A stretch of DNA of 64,000 nt from Varroa destructor (GCF_002443255.2 NW_019211454.1:23760782-23824781), one strand, 5' to 3'. Shown: positions 48,279 to 62,009, numbered from the stretch's first letter. The notes: a model not told the origin generated them from the sequence alone. A program made the numbers and translations.

Positions 48279-51200
48279 CTTTACAGGCGTCCAGCTATAT
48301 CTCTTTTAACGTCCTGTTGTATTAATTTAGCTATACTATTGCAACTATCCGGCTACAATAAGCATATTTTTCAGGTCTGGTCCTGTTTTGTCGTTTCTGT
48401 TACCCTAATAACTTCTAATTAGTTCTCTCGGTTGAATAAGTGAACTTGTTACTATCCTGCACTTAACTGCAAATAAATAATTGAGCTAAACCTCAACATA
48501 AACCCAAGTTAACTTTACGTCTGCGCTACAGGCGGGGCTAACAGAAGACGTTCGTCTGCGACCTTAGTTAGACCTCGTGCTGTTTCAGTGTTACTTATGA
48601 TCCTCCATCGTAACGTTGTCGCGATCACGATACCCTGTTGCTTTTATACTACTTCAATTGACCCTACATTTGTTTCCCTGAGAGCGAAAGTATAGAGTTT
48701 GTATTTTGTCGGTTATTATATCAGTAGAAATAAAAGATATCGAAAATCCATTTGCCCGTCTTGTAGAGGTTATAAAACAACTTCGTACAACTTAGTATAA
48801 ACAACTGACAAATTGTCAACAGTCGAAAAGAAACCTGATAAAAAAAATCCACATTAGCGTTTCGTTACAGGAAGAAGAAATAAACAAAAAATATTGATCA
48901 TATAGAGAAATGTGGATTATGTTAGATGTATGAAGCGTGTTAAGCATGCATGGGTAAGTAAGTAAAATACGTGTTTTACTCATAAGGTGCGCAATATACT
49001 CTGGTAAACAGTGGTGTTGCATAATAAACATGTAAAAGTTCGGTTTTCTACCCCAAAAACTTTGTTTGTACTAACTAGAAAAAGTGATTGGAACTACTGT
49101 TGTCTCTAGTAGTAGAATAGTATGAACAATAACCAAATCTCTAAAATATGAATTCTTTTTTTTTTTTCAAAGGGTTAGCAAGCAGTTAAGGTGCCTGTAG
49201 TACCGTGAATTTCGTACCACCTATTCATGCTGGCCTTAATAGAAATGGTTACATAATCCCTATTTAGCCTAATTGGCAGTATTCAACAGGTAAATACACC
49301 TAATAAGGGCTAAGCATTGTCTAGTAGAGAAGTGAAAGATAACACATGTCAACGTACCAATAATGGTCTGACAATACCTATTGTCGCCCCACGGTCGTCG
49401 TTACACCAGCGACTCGAGCGTACTAATCGTCTATGACTAGTTCTACAATTAAGAAACGAAAACTTAGATCCTGATATTGACCGATCAACCCGTGAAGGGC
49501 AATCGATAATTTCGAATTTCTCAATGATTAATTTCGAAAATGTTCTATTCCACATTTGATAGTACGTTAACCAAAGCTAAACATCACATAATTGACCTGT
49601 TCGTTGGAACAATGGACCATCTATGGAACAGCAACTAAATGGACTATCTAAAAAACAAGAAGAGCGAACTCATCATAGAAACCATACAACGATTTCCTGT
49701 AATCTAAAGTTACTTGATATTCTTAGAGCTCTACTATTAATGGTTTATATCGGAAATCCGGTGTGCGGCTTAAATCGGGTTTTACACGAGGTCCTGCCAG
49801 TGAGGCTATGGAATCATGCAAGCATGTGTCCGCTGCGGTTACAAGTAGCTATTTAACGTAGAGGGCAAAAACGTAAACCGCTGAGGTTTGCGTATTGCTT
49901 GTTTGATTTTGATAGCATCGTCGTATTGTCGCGTTGCACCGGACACGAATGTTCCATTGAAGATTATCAAGCGGCGCGGATCATAACGGCATCATCTAAC
50001 TCGGATCAAAAAGAAGTTCACTCATTCCGACTTTATCGATATGTATCTATGACACTGGAGGCTTTTGCCCAAAGTTTGCAATTCGACTGACTGTTACGTG
50101 GCCTTTTTTCTCGATTTATACTCGCAGCTCTCTGCTTTTCCTTTACTTAAGCTCTTCGGGAAGAAAAACTTCTGTACATAAACAGTAAAATGGAACCGGT
50201 CAGATACCGATGGTGCCCTTCGACTTGGTAGGTATTAAAAATTTAATCGATGGCAGCGGGTTAAGCCCATCGAAGTGATCCTGTGACTATTCACCATATC
50301 AGCCTATAAGGCCTTTGGCTAAAGGCCTATGAGCTGCCAAGCGAAAATACTAACGGAAAACGAAAACAACAATTATTTTCTTCGCAATCTCTGTGTGCGG
50401 AAAGCGAGTCAATAGTTATCCATAAGATAACTAAGATGGCTGGCTTCTAGGTGTAATTTAATTTGATTTTTTGCACAAATAACGTGATCCTTTTTCGTTC
50501 TAGTGAAAACGAATATAAGCCTGTGATCGGGTTTACAAATAGTTTCATATCCACAATCGGCTGTAATGATTGATCATTTTCTCCCTAAAAGTTCTAAAAC
50601 AAGGGCGAACGAGTCAAATATAAAGGGCAAGTTACCGATAAAACTGAAGTTTGGCAACAATCAATGTGATTATCACAGAAGTACAAGAAATATTTGCAAT
50701 TCAATCCTTTTTCAAAGTTTCGCTTTGAAATTATCTTGGATTTATAATGATTATCGATAAAAAATATATCAAATTGTACGTACTTTACTACCGAACTTAA
50801 AGTTTAGCCGGTTTCTACAATTGTCATTTCTTCGGGAACCTTCGGTATAACGCGCAAGTATTTAGTTATTGATTTATACCTATACAAAAGCGACGGGATA
50901 AATTGATGTTTGCTAAGTAAGAAAAATGCTTCTATTCATTAATCACTTTAATGACTGTTCATTTTTTTTGCTTTTGTCGTCTCAGGGCGTTGGGGTCTGC
51001 CCGAACGTTTTATTCCAAGCGATTTCAAGCTATTGGACATAAATCAATGCACCACAACAAACAAGATAGGAACATCATAGTTAAACGATCGCTCGCTGGA
51101 TCTCAGGTGGAAAATATTCGGTCTCCCCCCAATCCCATATACGTGTCCATTTATTATGTTTTTTACGTATAAGTGAAGGACATGTATTACGTCTCTACAT

Positions 51201-51913
51201 GATGAGTACAGAACAATTTAGTGCATCGAAGATATAAGAAAAAAATATAGAATGTTGCTCGTCACGCGCTAAAAGCATGCCCAGCTGCCCCACTTCTGAA
51301 TTTATATGATCAAAAATGCGAAGTCACTCAATTACCTGTGTACAGTTACGGCTTTAAAAAAATTTCGTTTAAAAAAGGCTCACGTTATAGAACAATACAC
51401 TGTTTTCTATTCGACAAGCCTACAATTTTGTCCCTTTGTCTAAGGAGCGTATATATGTTTATTTATTTATTTGCCCTGTACAACGTTTTAGCTGCAGATA
51501 CGAAAAGTGGAAGAGAAGCTAATTGCCCGTACCAGAAGCTGTATAACCAACTATGAGTCCTATAGTTAAAAAAAAAAATAGCCTCATACAATGATTACTT
51601 TCTTCCAAATGTTGCTTGAAGCGATACTCGACGAACGTTTCCCTTTGAATGAAAACATTAGTATTTCCGTTAGCCCGTAGTACACACTACGGCATGTTTT
51701 CTAGCAGGCTTTAAATGCTGCCCAACTACAAATAGGGAAACAAATATCGGCGGAGTTTTTGTTATGAGACGCAGGCGCGTTTGGAGTTCAAACTCAGGGT
51801 AGAATTTTGTCATCCGATCAAAATAATATGTAATCTGCATAATATCCGTCGGAAAGCAACTGAAGAGGTTTTTTAATTGCATAGAACGGTTGACCGTCAG
51901 CAAGCATGTACAA

Positions 51914-52105
51914 TTACCTTTCCCCTATTTCATATATTAGGCATGCTGTTTCAGGTCTGATCTGCCATCCAAAGGCAGCGCCAAAACCTGCTGAACCCAG
52001 TGCAATGAAACAACACGGCCAAAAGAGAATGTTTGCCAATTCAAGAATTTCATTAGCCAGGTCAATGACGTTTTGCGTGTTGGAATCGACAACGTATCCT
52101 TGCAT
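51914..52105 (-). CDS. Possible exon of an unknown membrane protein
   Basis: A minus-strand frame of about 63 codons reads DLANEILELANILFWPCCFI, then a Gly/Ala-rich segment (ALGSAGFGAAFGWQ), and ends IGER before a possible donor GTAATT. The centre (residues 24-48) could be a membrane helix. TGCAAG or CTAAG upstream could be an acceptor. It reads more like protein than its neighbours, but I know no match and found no partner exons. Confidence 0.28.
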   Translation of the reverse strand: MQGYVVDSNTQNVIDLANEILELANILFWPCCFIALGSAGFGAAFGWQIRPETACLIYEIGER

Positions 52106-52917
52106 ATGCTTAGAAAGGTGTATTTACGTTGAAAAGAAATGAAGAGCGATTTATAGAGGCCTGAGCGAGTAATGCTTTGTATTCTACCTCTCTACAGCTG
52201 GTTCTCAGCCATCGCTTCTATGATAAACCTCGCTATTGTGGTTTAGTGCTACGAGAAAGATCTGGCAGACTAATAGCTAAATACGACCCGCCTGATCGGA
52301 TCGGATACGAATACAAGCTAAAGGGATCATGCGGACACCTTGGCCATGCATGACTGTGAGAACTGCTTCTGACAACTACTAGTACCTAAGTGTTCAACGA
52401 ACCGCTAAACTAACCTACGCCTGTATTATATGGTAACTAAATAGGCACAAGCAGATTATCAAAGCCTGTGTTCCCCTACGTTGCAAATCGATTTTATGGA
52501 AAATAAAATTTTTCGACTCAATAAATCTTTATGAAAATTGGGTAGAGAGCCATTCATTGCGGCGCTATTTAGTTCATGCCGCTAACTTTGATCGTTGTCA
52601 TTGCGTGTTATTATAACCGCTAAGAAATCCTCGTTCGACTTGTCTACGCTGTAAATCGATGGGCTTAGTTTGCATCCAAAATACGTTTTTTGCCAAGAAC
52701 TATAAATCGTACTTCGGAAAATTAGCTAATTCAATTAGTTAAATTATTAAGTAATAAATAATAAAGCAACTATAAAAGTAAACTGAAAGTGTACTTCCCA
52801 ATGCAATACCTGTTAGCAATTGGCGACAATTCAAGTGCACACATTGCCAAGAGTATTAATAACCAAAGACTGTATGTGTAGTTTCTTACCGTTATTGCCT
52901 ACATTCAATTACCGCGT

Positions 52918-52960
52918 TCTTATATACGCTTATCTATACGCTTAAATATACGCTTACCGC
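52918..52960. repeat. Short tandem repeat, TATACGCTTA-type unit x3
   Basis: Three spaced copies of (TA)TACGCTTA within about 40 bases. Confidence 0.7.
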
Positions 52961-53149
52961 TCCTTCGGTCATATCGGACTCAGGATAGAAAGATGTAACT
53001 TTAGCAGACCAACAGATATGAATTTTTCTGAATTTCTAGCTGGCTGGCTGTTTATCCTTGACCCGGCGCAGAATGACTCAGACATGACGAGGCTGCTATG
53101 ATACTGTGCTGTTGTGTCCCGGACACTTTCTGCGTTTAGCGTCGAATGA

Positions 53150-53340
53150 CCTTTCGGATGGCCGTTATTCACAAGTCTGAAACGTCAGGAACTTCGACGT
53201 CGTAATATCACCCGATCCATACGAGGCGCTTTTCCGATGAACGTAGTACACCGTACGCTTTCTGCGAATCTCATGGACTTGCTGTCCAGCGCGAAGGATG
53301 AAAACCAGCGGCTTAAGTTGGCATTCGAATAAGAGGTTCA
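53150..53340 (+). mobile_element. Tc1-like transposase fragment
   Basis: The + strand reads LKRQELRRRNITRSIRGAF, VVHRTLSANLMD and KDENQRLKLAFE in one frame. The order and spacing match the second HTH of Tc1-type transposases (TV-R-L---G, then K--R---R--FA). No catalytic region was found after it. Confidence 0.45.
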
Positions 53341-53344
53341 AAAA

Positions 53345-54950
53345 GCGAAACTGTGATACTTAGTGCCACCGCCGCACACAGAAAGCCAGAATTCTTCTAG
53401 AGCAAGTGTAACTTTGATAACATGTTTTTTTATATGGCGCTTAGATAAAACTTCATTTAACCACAGATGCCTATCGATGATAAAGGTTAAACTATTATTG
53501 CCATTGGCCATTGCCACCGTTATTACACATGTTTTCATATGTTTAATGGGCAAAACGATCCAAGGCAAGCAATTTTTTCGTAGTTACGCAACTCCTTGCA
53601 TTCGAAGCGTATATCTATATTTTTTAGAAAATATAGTATGTTGTCTGACCTCATCTATTTTCAATACTCAAGTAGAATAAAAAGCAAATAACAGTACATG
53701 ACTATGCTACTATTGATCAATGATGGCAAACGAGTAAGCATACTAGCTTTACTTAGTATTTTTCCTGTGCAGAAAATATCTTATCGCAGATCTCACACAC
53801 TGAGGCCTCCAACGACATATCGAAGGGTAAAAGCTTACTCAATCAAACATTATTCATATAGAGAAATCGGTGTTCGATTCATGGGACCGGAAACGTCTTT
53901 TAGAAATTCCTATTGTACCATATAGATTATGCGAGCTTGTACGGAAAATAGAAAATCCCAAGCGCATTACATTTAGCAGTGCGGCTTAATCTGAGACCAT
54001 TTTATAGCCCGCCTTTCCATTCTAGTAAACTATCGACTTGCGTCTATATCCTTCACCGTTTTGTTTTAATTGTAAAAAAATACCATCATAAAGCTATGCT
54101 AAACAATGCAAATAGTCGTCACATAATTATCACAATGCATGGCAGGCCATAGATTTGTATAGAAGGTATGGGTATGTTACGTGTCAGCAGCAGAGCGCAT
54201 TTACTCCACGGACTTGCATAAATTGCCCGCCTTATTAATAGCAAAATCATCATAATAACAACATTAGATTTGATTCATATGTATTTTACAGATATAACGC
54301 GATCTGAATAAAAAAAAAAGGTCTTAACCGGTTATCTTTCCATGCCCGTCAGTTTTGCGCAATGGGCTCGCTTGTTGACAATGCTGAACGTATACAAATG
54401 AGTTTTGTGTGATATCAAGCAAGCACATATATTCTTTGAAATAACGGCACGATGGCATCGTGTTCCATAGCATGATTTTCTCAACTGTGACAGACCTTTT
54501 TTCAAGCAATATAGCTAGTTTTACATAGACTGTATATTTGACAATGTGGCAAGCAGGGACGCTCGTCAGGCTCGTAAAACGTGGAATGTACTAGCATATG
54601 AAACTGGAGGAGCGCAATATAAAACAATTTAACAGTCCGCCTCTAAGGACGTTTTAAGCGATTGAGTTTAAAGCGGCAGTGATAAAAATTACTCATATGA
54701 TTTTCTTTATTTATTTACAAAAAAATAGCACTTTGCTAAATTGTGCCTACTACGGGCCATCGTTATCGCATCACATGCAATCGGCTAAAACATTGGACGG
54801 TCACAAAAAAGTACGGAAGTTCGACAAAGATACCATTCAGTACAACTGGTAAAGTATAGCTGTATTTATCATAGTAGACGAACGGCCTTATGGTAACCCT
54901 CCGACTTTTTCAATTAACCCCAGTATCCCCACGTTTACGTTGTCGCCACT
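53345..54950. other. No recognisable gene
   Basis: An ORF at 53363-53680 (+, 105 codons, two hydrophobic stretches) and the opposite ORF at 53338-53568 were not recognised. Confidence 0.5.
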
Positions 54951-54959
54951 GGTAATATG

Positions 54960-55940
54960 TATATCGTGTTACTACAGGCAAATTCGGGCTTTAACAACTT
55001 GCGAACAACACTCTTATAACAGACAAAATTCGGCTGGTAACTATTGCTTCATAGAGACTTGTAAGTGAAAAGTAGCTAAGTTGACTCCAAGAGAATAGAG
55101 TTCAGAAGTAAAAACATCTTCCCGCATCGAAAATCAATTCTAGATAGTCAAGCTTTTGTTCGTCAGAGCTTAAAGGACTGCTAAAGTTTGTCCAAAGTGT
55201 GTGAACGATATTAGGCAAGGGGTTTTTAAGGAAAAGCATTATACGGGAGTGATGTAGACCTTTCAAGAGCAGAGATTGGAATCGTTGAAAACTAGCAAGG
55301 AGGCGAGCAGAGATCAGGACTCAGAAGTCTCGAACGCGTTCTCACAATCGAGCACTCCTTTCAAGAAAGCAGAATTTGAAATCTAAGAGCTTTATACACC
55401 AAAATTGGCATTTCACATGTAACACGTTACACAATTATCATCCAAACACTGAAAATTCGGGAGCTGAGTAAGACGAATTTCCATGTGAATTGATTCCGAT
55501 CCATATGAAGGTGCGTGCGGTGTGCTTTGTGGAACCTTAACCAACAAAAACCCGCTTGGGGTGTTCGGTCGCTATGAAAAGGACCAGGCGAGAGAATAAC
55601 AGCGCCCTGGGGAGAAATCAAGTTTGGTGGCAGTGTCAGGTAAATTCGACCGTAGGATGATGACGGTATTCGTATCGGACATAAAGCACATATGCTACTA
55701 TGAAATACTCACCGAATATGAAGCAATAAATCCAGCCCGCTTTCTCGAGTCCCTCAAGAGACCCATGAATCGCTGGTCAGGCAACCGAAAGCCCGTAGTC
55801 TAGATAGTTAATGACAACGCCAGACCTAATCACCATGCCTCAATTACTTCTTGAATTGAGCAGAAGAACATCCATAATTAATGTCGACCCACTTACTCTG
55901 AAGGCAGATTTATGTGACTGCTGGACTTTTCATATTATAA
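54960..55940 (+). mobile_element. Tc1/mariner transposase remnant (copy B), sister of copy A
   Basis: The + strand reads KFDRRMMTVFVSDIKHICYY (first Asp block), then EILTEYEAINPARFLESLKR, then after a stop IVNDNARPNHHAS (second Asp block) and CRPTYS (remnant of the HPPYSPD block). From about 55022 on it aligns with copy A in the same orientation, including GGCAAGG--------TA---AGCATTATACG-type stretches in the 5' half. Stops and small indels kill the frame. Confidence 0.82.
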
Positions 55941-55944
55941 AAAG

Positions 55945-56193
55945 GGCAACTTGTATATAAACATATTTAATTACTGATGCACTCCGAGAGACCATAGATA
56001 AAGAAATTACATATGGTATAAGTATATATATACATATGGTACATATGAGTGTTCAGAAGCTAGGAGAGCGCTGCGACTGGTGTGTAAAGGTTAACAGAGG
56101 GCACTTCCGGCACATATTAGAATGTCTTTATCGTAGCCTGCGTAAGAAAATGATTCGATTTGTAAAGTCCGCCGAATTCACCTGTAACACATG

Positions 56194-56224
<31 letters not shown>

Positions 56225-57090
56225 CAGTTGGCTAATGGTGGTGCTGTTACTGCCGTAATCGTATCGCTTAGTTCCTTTATTGTTGTTTCTTCTAAACTGC
56301 AGACATAGCCGAGAGTTTAGCAGGCGTTCAGGATTCAGGAAAAGTAATAGACCAAACGTAAACACTCACGCAGCGCCATGTCCACTGTCGTCTGTATGCG
56401 TCGTAGAAGAGGCGCAGGCGTGCTAAGTTCTTAAATACATCGAGGCGTCGTCTGCTAGACATGTACACATACTATCAATATGTATTTCCAGATATACGTA
56501 GTTCAGTCAAAAAAAAATTAGACTTCAATAGAGCTATTTTATCATGTCAGAGGAGCTGCGCAAAGGTGAGTTGTTAAGTGCATCCGAATAGATCCTTGCG
56601 ATAGATTCGACGTTTATTAGGGATAAATGGGCTATCATATTGGTTTACAAGAGTAAAATATTAAGTAGCTTTATAAAAATTTTTGAAAGTCGTATAGCAG
56701 CGGCGAACACTAGAGTGAAGAAGAGCGCCAATAATCTGGTAACAGGCTGGTCAATCTCGGATACACGCCATGCAGATACGGCCCTTAGGTGCCGAGTGTG
56801 AAACCCAACACGTGGTGGCTTTCAATTTCCAATTAAAGAAACTTACTTCAGATTTTAAAAACATAACCTTACCATACTTGTTTTGTTCTGGGCTGCTCGA
56901 CTTTATGAATAGCTTGGAAATGCCAAATCGAAGTAAGCAAGCTACGATTAATTATGGAACGTATAAACAAAGTCATATGTGCACAACCGAAGTAACGTAG
57001 ACATTTCCTAAAAATAATGGTTGATAAACGAATATTTATTTATCTTATAAATGTTCGTTCGAGTCCATCTATTCGTAAACGATTGTAGTT
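55945..57090. other. No recognisable gene
   Basis: (AT)n tract at 56194-56221. A start-like ATG at 56544 giving MSEELRK and then AAAG|GTGAGT is a possible tiny first exon, but unsupported. Confidence 0.45.
56194..56221. repeat. (AT)n microsatellite
   Basis: About 14 AT units. Confidence 0.95.
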
Positions 57091-57097
57091 CCTTATT

Positions 57098-57524
57098 TTA
57101 TTTTTCAGAGAAAACTATCCTCTCCTGTATCTTCTGTCTTCTACTACGCTCTATCAATGTACGTTTTAATTTAACTTGTTTTATGAGAACCTCCTTTACT
57201 GCGATATATTTCTGACGATCCATTTTCACGTTAGGAAAGTATTTAATATTATCCAAAAGGCTTATCCAATGATGGGCTTGTTTGTTCTTTAACTAAGGTA
57301 AAATTTCTCTGGATGCTTTTCATAAGTGCCATTAAAAGTTCCTGCAGGAACTCCTTCCTTTGCTGCCTCGTTTTTACATGCTGTACAGCCTGGCCCATTA
57401 TAAGATTAACTGACTTCACAATCCTAAGTATTTTAGTATCATAAGAAATTATTCGTTTCAGAACTTCGTGATACTGCGACTTGAGATACGTATGTTTAAG
57501 AAATACTCCGAATTTAGGAAGGTT
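57098..57524 (-). pseudogene. Coding-like block, C-terminal part resembling a BESS motif, one frameshift
   Basis: A first minus-strand frame (57524 to about 57300) reads a Lys/Gln-rich helical region (VLKRIISYDTKILRIVKSVN, then QQRKEFLQELLMALMKSIQR). A one-base shift near 57295 moves to a second frame: HHWISLLDNIKYF, MDRQKYIAVKEVLIKQ, then a basic tail and TAA at 57100-57098. The SLL-xIKYF---M-RQK--A-KEVL pattern resembles the BESS motif found with MADF domains in arthropod regulators and Harbinger-type transposon proteins. No MADF domain was found upstream. It may be a decayed gene or element. Confidence 0.4.
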
Positions 57525-59478
57525 TTACTTGGCTTTAACGTACAGAATGTATGTGCAGATTAACAGGCTAGATGAGAAAATACTTTCCCATGCATGCTTC
57601 GACGAATGTAAGAGGAAATCAGAAAACTTCTACATATGTCCTTTGACACCTGCTGTTAGCCAATTGGTGTAATAAACATTTGTGGGCTGTTCGTTAGTAA
57701 TTCGACGGGTGAACCTTTCTTTTTCAGTGGAGTATGATAGTAATGCTCTTTGTCCCGAACCTTGTATGTCAATGTCATACAGTATTTCGACTATTATAAA
57801 AAATAAGTGCTTTATTATAAGCTCACCCGATAAATTTTACGCTAGCCTAGTTTAATTAGTATAAAGATGTGGAGACTCAGATCGTATTAAATTTAATTTA
57901 ATATATCACAGACGGGAAAGTTTCTATTTGCGGAAGTAAACGTGGTTTCCACATGTTATTTATAAAGAAACTATTTTGCTTGCAAAGGGAAAACACAAAT
58001 GTACCTATGTTTTGAGTAAATTTTTTTCCGACCATAAATCAACTTCTCCCGAACTGTGAATCTGCCTCTCTCCTCTCTTTCGATATGTTATAATGCCTAC
58101 TAAACTTAACAACAGAGCAAATATATTGTATGCCATTTAAATTTTGATTTGGTTTCAAAGATACATGGGGCCGTTGGCGATCACTGTGATAAAAGCGCAA
58201 AATGAACTTGAATGCCCCACGAAACCTTTTCAGTCAACATGCTCAATTATAATATTATTACTTGGAGGAAAGAAAGTATAGTTTTAATAAAACATCGTGT
58301 GATAGGTGCTTCAGCTAAAGTCTAGTTCTGAGAAAGCCGTTATTACAACATTAATTTTTAAACTATTGTATAATTGTTGACGTTGTGAATATAAAGCAAA
58401 GCTATGTTTCACTCGTTTCTCATTCAAGGAACTTCTCTCAGACCGTTAACTTCAGCCGGTAGTAGTTAGCCTCATCGAGATCTATTAGTACCGAAAGCAT
58501 GCTTCGCCCTGGTACAGACACACGTTTACGTAAAGTAAGATACTTCAGGTGGCTGCCAAGCACTCGTTTCTGTAACAATTTTATGAGAAAGAGCTGAGGC
58601 TGTATATATATATATATATACATAATATGTATATAAGATACCCGACCTGCTAACCCAAGAGTAATTCGACTAAAGATAACCAATCCTCAGATATGAGTGT
58701 TCTGCGGCTTGAGACTCGCCTTAGAATCTACTTCTCCGTTAGGCCTTTATGATCCTCGTACCCATCATCCTTCATCAACGAATTAATATCCCTTGTAGAA
58801 TTCATGCACTTAATAGATTTCAAGTTACTCTTTTGCTTTCATATTTTACGCTGTTCTTTAACTTTGGAAAGGCCGCATATAAACTAATTTGTGGCTTACA
58901 CATTGATACATTATTGTGAAGAAGGGTCTCCGTAAAAATACTCTCCAGGAATGCCCACACTCGAGCATACAACTTACCTGAACTTGTTTTATGACATACG
59001 CCTGGCTAGCGCGTCAGCTATCGCTTGACCTAGTGATTCGACCAGACTATACATATTTTGTTCTTCAGACAGACACACTTATAGGACACAAAGATGCTAG
59101 AACTCGTGTCAAATCTCCACGACCTTGTGATTTGGTAAGTATTTTACCAAATATTGATTCTATACCCCTACTCATCGTTTAAGAAACTAGCTGCGAAATT
59201 ACAATGATAATAATTTTATCATGTCTAATGAGTAGCATGCCATAACATGAGTCAATGTACATCACATATAGTATACATAATGTGCATTCGATGTGAAAAT
59301 GCATTTGTGGTCGAGAAGGCCGTAACTTAGCGTGCTTGCCTGCGCAATTAATCGTAGACAATGAACCTTTAAGCGCACTAATAACTTGTCCTTTTTGTTT
59401 TCTTCGAATCAGCTGGTGTTTTAAGCTGAGTACATTTACTGAGAACAATTGAAGCCATTGGATTGGCGCGAACTGTAG

Positions 59479-59500
59479 TAGGTTAGGTTAGGTTAGGTTT
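59479..59500 (+). repeat. Interstitial TTAGG telomere-type repeat
   Basis: Four contiguous TAGGT units (TAGGTTAGGTTAGGTTAGGT). TTAGG is the ancestral arthropod telomere unit. Confidence 0.9.
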
Positions 59501-62006
59501 AGATGCTTTTTCACCTTGCTTAAAAGCAATATGAAGTCGAACTTTATCTGCTATGAGATAATTATAGACCACCATGTTATGATAATGTTTAAGTTCATCA
59601 TTAATAAAAAATAATAGCGGTAATCAGTTACATCGAAGTGTTCTGTCAGGACAGTCCGATTTGGGCTTTTTACCAACATATTTCACGCCATTTGAGTCTT
59701 TAAAGATCGACGAGCCAGCTTTTAGTATGCTTATATACTGGCGATGTAGTAACGTTGCAGTCGCAAACATGTTGCGTAGTTACCTTTCTCCTATCACTTA
59801 CTTTGCAACCGGCTGACTGTATTCTGCGGCAATAGTTTAGGAAATATTATAAACATAAACGCTCAAACACAAACATGTAGATGATATACATCTATATATA
59901 CAATGTCGTACGATATGTTGTTTTGATGGGCGTTTCACACATAGCGCTGTAACTTGTTCTATACATAAAAGGTCCTATGGATTCGTACTTTAAAAAAGTA
60001 TTCAGCAGTGTAGAGAAGCGGGTTTCGGATTCAAATTAGGGAACATTTTAGAAAACTGAGCAGGCAACGAGTAAAATGAAAAAGATTCACCTGTTAAGTA
60101 CGTGCAAACCCTATGCCTACTAAGGTCGAATGAATTATCCTATTCAGTTGTCTTAAAAAGTTCCCGGGTTGAACAGCTGCATGATATTAAGGTCAGTAGA
60201 AAGAGTAATGATTCATGCAATAAGCTGGATTGGTCACGCTGGGTTACTCATTGCCTGGTTGTGTTGTAAATTTTACAGTCACAATCACTCGTTCCTAGTG
60301 TTGTTCTACCTGAAGTGCTAACAGACGCCCTTTCCATTGGAACAAAAAAAAATCTAGCAAAAGCCAAAGTTATGTAAAATAGCCTGTGTAAATAAGGAAA
60401 ATGATGTTTTACACGTGACAGCAGTGAAAGGCAAGACTAGTATACAGAGATCGTTTTCAGAGACAGAAAAATCTATGCCGAATGAAGTTTCTTTTATTAT
60501 TAAAATTTTTCTTTTTGAAGAGTATCTTCGCACATAGAAACGGTACAGTATTGGACAGATAGTCTTAAGTCCTAAGCATTAAACAATTTTATATGAGGGC
60601 AGAATACTAAGACAAGTAAATGAAGCAAGCCTGTTTCCTTTTCGTTAAAAAAAAATCATATACTGTGAAACAACGAAAATTGTTCAGGATATCAACATTT
60701 TCAGTTGCAGCTTTTGAGACTATAGTAAAATATTGTACAAATGATTAGAATACACTTCAGTTGTACAAACAAATTTACACCACGAAAGCTACAGGCAGGT
60801 AACTCAATAACATAACAAATACTAGATGGAAGATTTTAAAATTGGGGACGGCACACATTTCGATTCGTATGCTTTTTCCCAACCTCAAGATCGTTATACA
60901 TATTGTATATAATAAATAATAACTCATGGTAGGCTAGGTTGCTACCTTAGATATTTCGAGGTAAGATAAACTGAGGCCATTATGGAATTTAGAAACAAAG
61001 ACCGTGAAGGCATTATCAAAATATAACCTGTCTAATAGGTGGTAGAGATTACCTCTTTAATAGCCTACGAGCAAGTAAAGGATTCTAATATTAACTAGTC
61101 TGCAATTTATTTCTGCCGTAATGACTCAACATGTATCCATATAAGAACAATTTCAAAAATGGTTGATTAACAAAAAATTCGTGTAAAATATGTGTTCAGA
61201 TGCTCAACGTATAGACCTTCATTCATTAGAGACAATGACAGGCTTAATCGGCGGCAAAATCAGTTACTTTATTACTACAGTACCTTTCTGCAGTGTTTCG
61301 GAATTTCTACCGATTACTCAAGAAAAGAAGAACGAAGGTGCTCTATAAAACTACAAATGGCTTTTGCGCGCACATCCTGAACCGTGTGTTAGCAATACAC
61401 CGACATTTGCCGGACAAACAAAAAGTATCCTCGAAGTTTAATACACATTACGACTCTATGACTGATTGCAAAGTTATGTGTTAATTCGAATACAAGTCGT
61501 ATTCTCTTAACTGCAACTTAATGTACTTTGAAAATTGATATGTGTCGTGATTTAACTTGATATGAATGAAGTGCGTATATTGAACTTACTAGAAGCTCAG
61601 GTAGGCTATACAAACTTTACTCCGTGGACGAACGTTCTAATGGAGTCTGCTATTACATACAAACTATTACTTTAAGAGATTGCCTTAATGTATGACCTGA
61701 TATAAGCCACTTACTCCCACGCCAAAAAACATCGTTCGTCAAATATGTCTAGCTAAGAGGGGGAATACAATGGTTTAGCTGATTGCGGAATTTTAAAATT
61801 GCAGATTGCAAAATAGCTTTGTGGGTACACCGCACTTACCTCCGGCAATTGAGTCAGCTTTGTTATTGAAGTATTGGCTTTCCAACTACTCTGTACCTGA
61901 CATATTGAGTCCAATATAAGAAACAAGCGTCACCGTATGCGGCGGCAGCTGCCTCAAGCTGCAGGGGTCCAGGCCTTCGGATATGTGTTCGATCGATGAT
62001 TATGAG

Positions 62007-62009
<3 letters not shown>

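Larger units (their letters stand above)
45335..51900. other. No recognised gene; two coding-like fragments
   Basis: AT-rich, with a T-run at 47327-47348 and an 8-base-arm hairpin at 47794-47811. Coding-like pieces at 46315-46413 and 48009-48278 are listed separately. Confidence 0.5.

Noticed and set aside
59309..59365. tRNA- or SINE-like + strand segment (GGCCGTAACTTAG, GCTTGCCTGCG)
   Set aside because: No B box or foldable cloverleaf; similarity to the SINE heads is too short to call.
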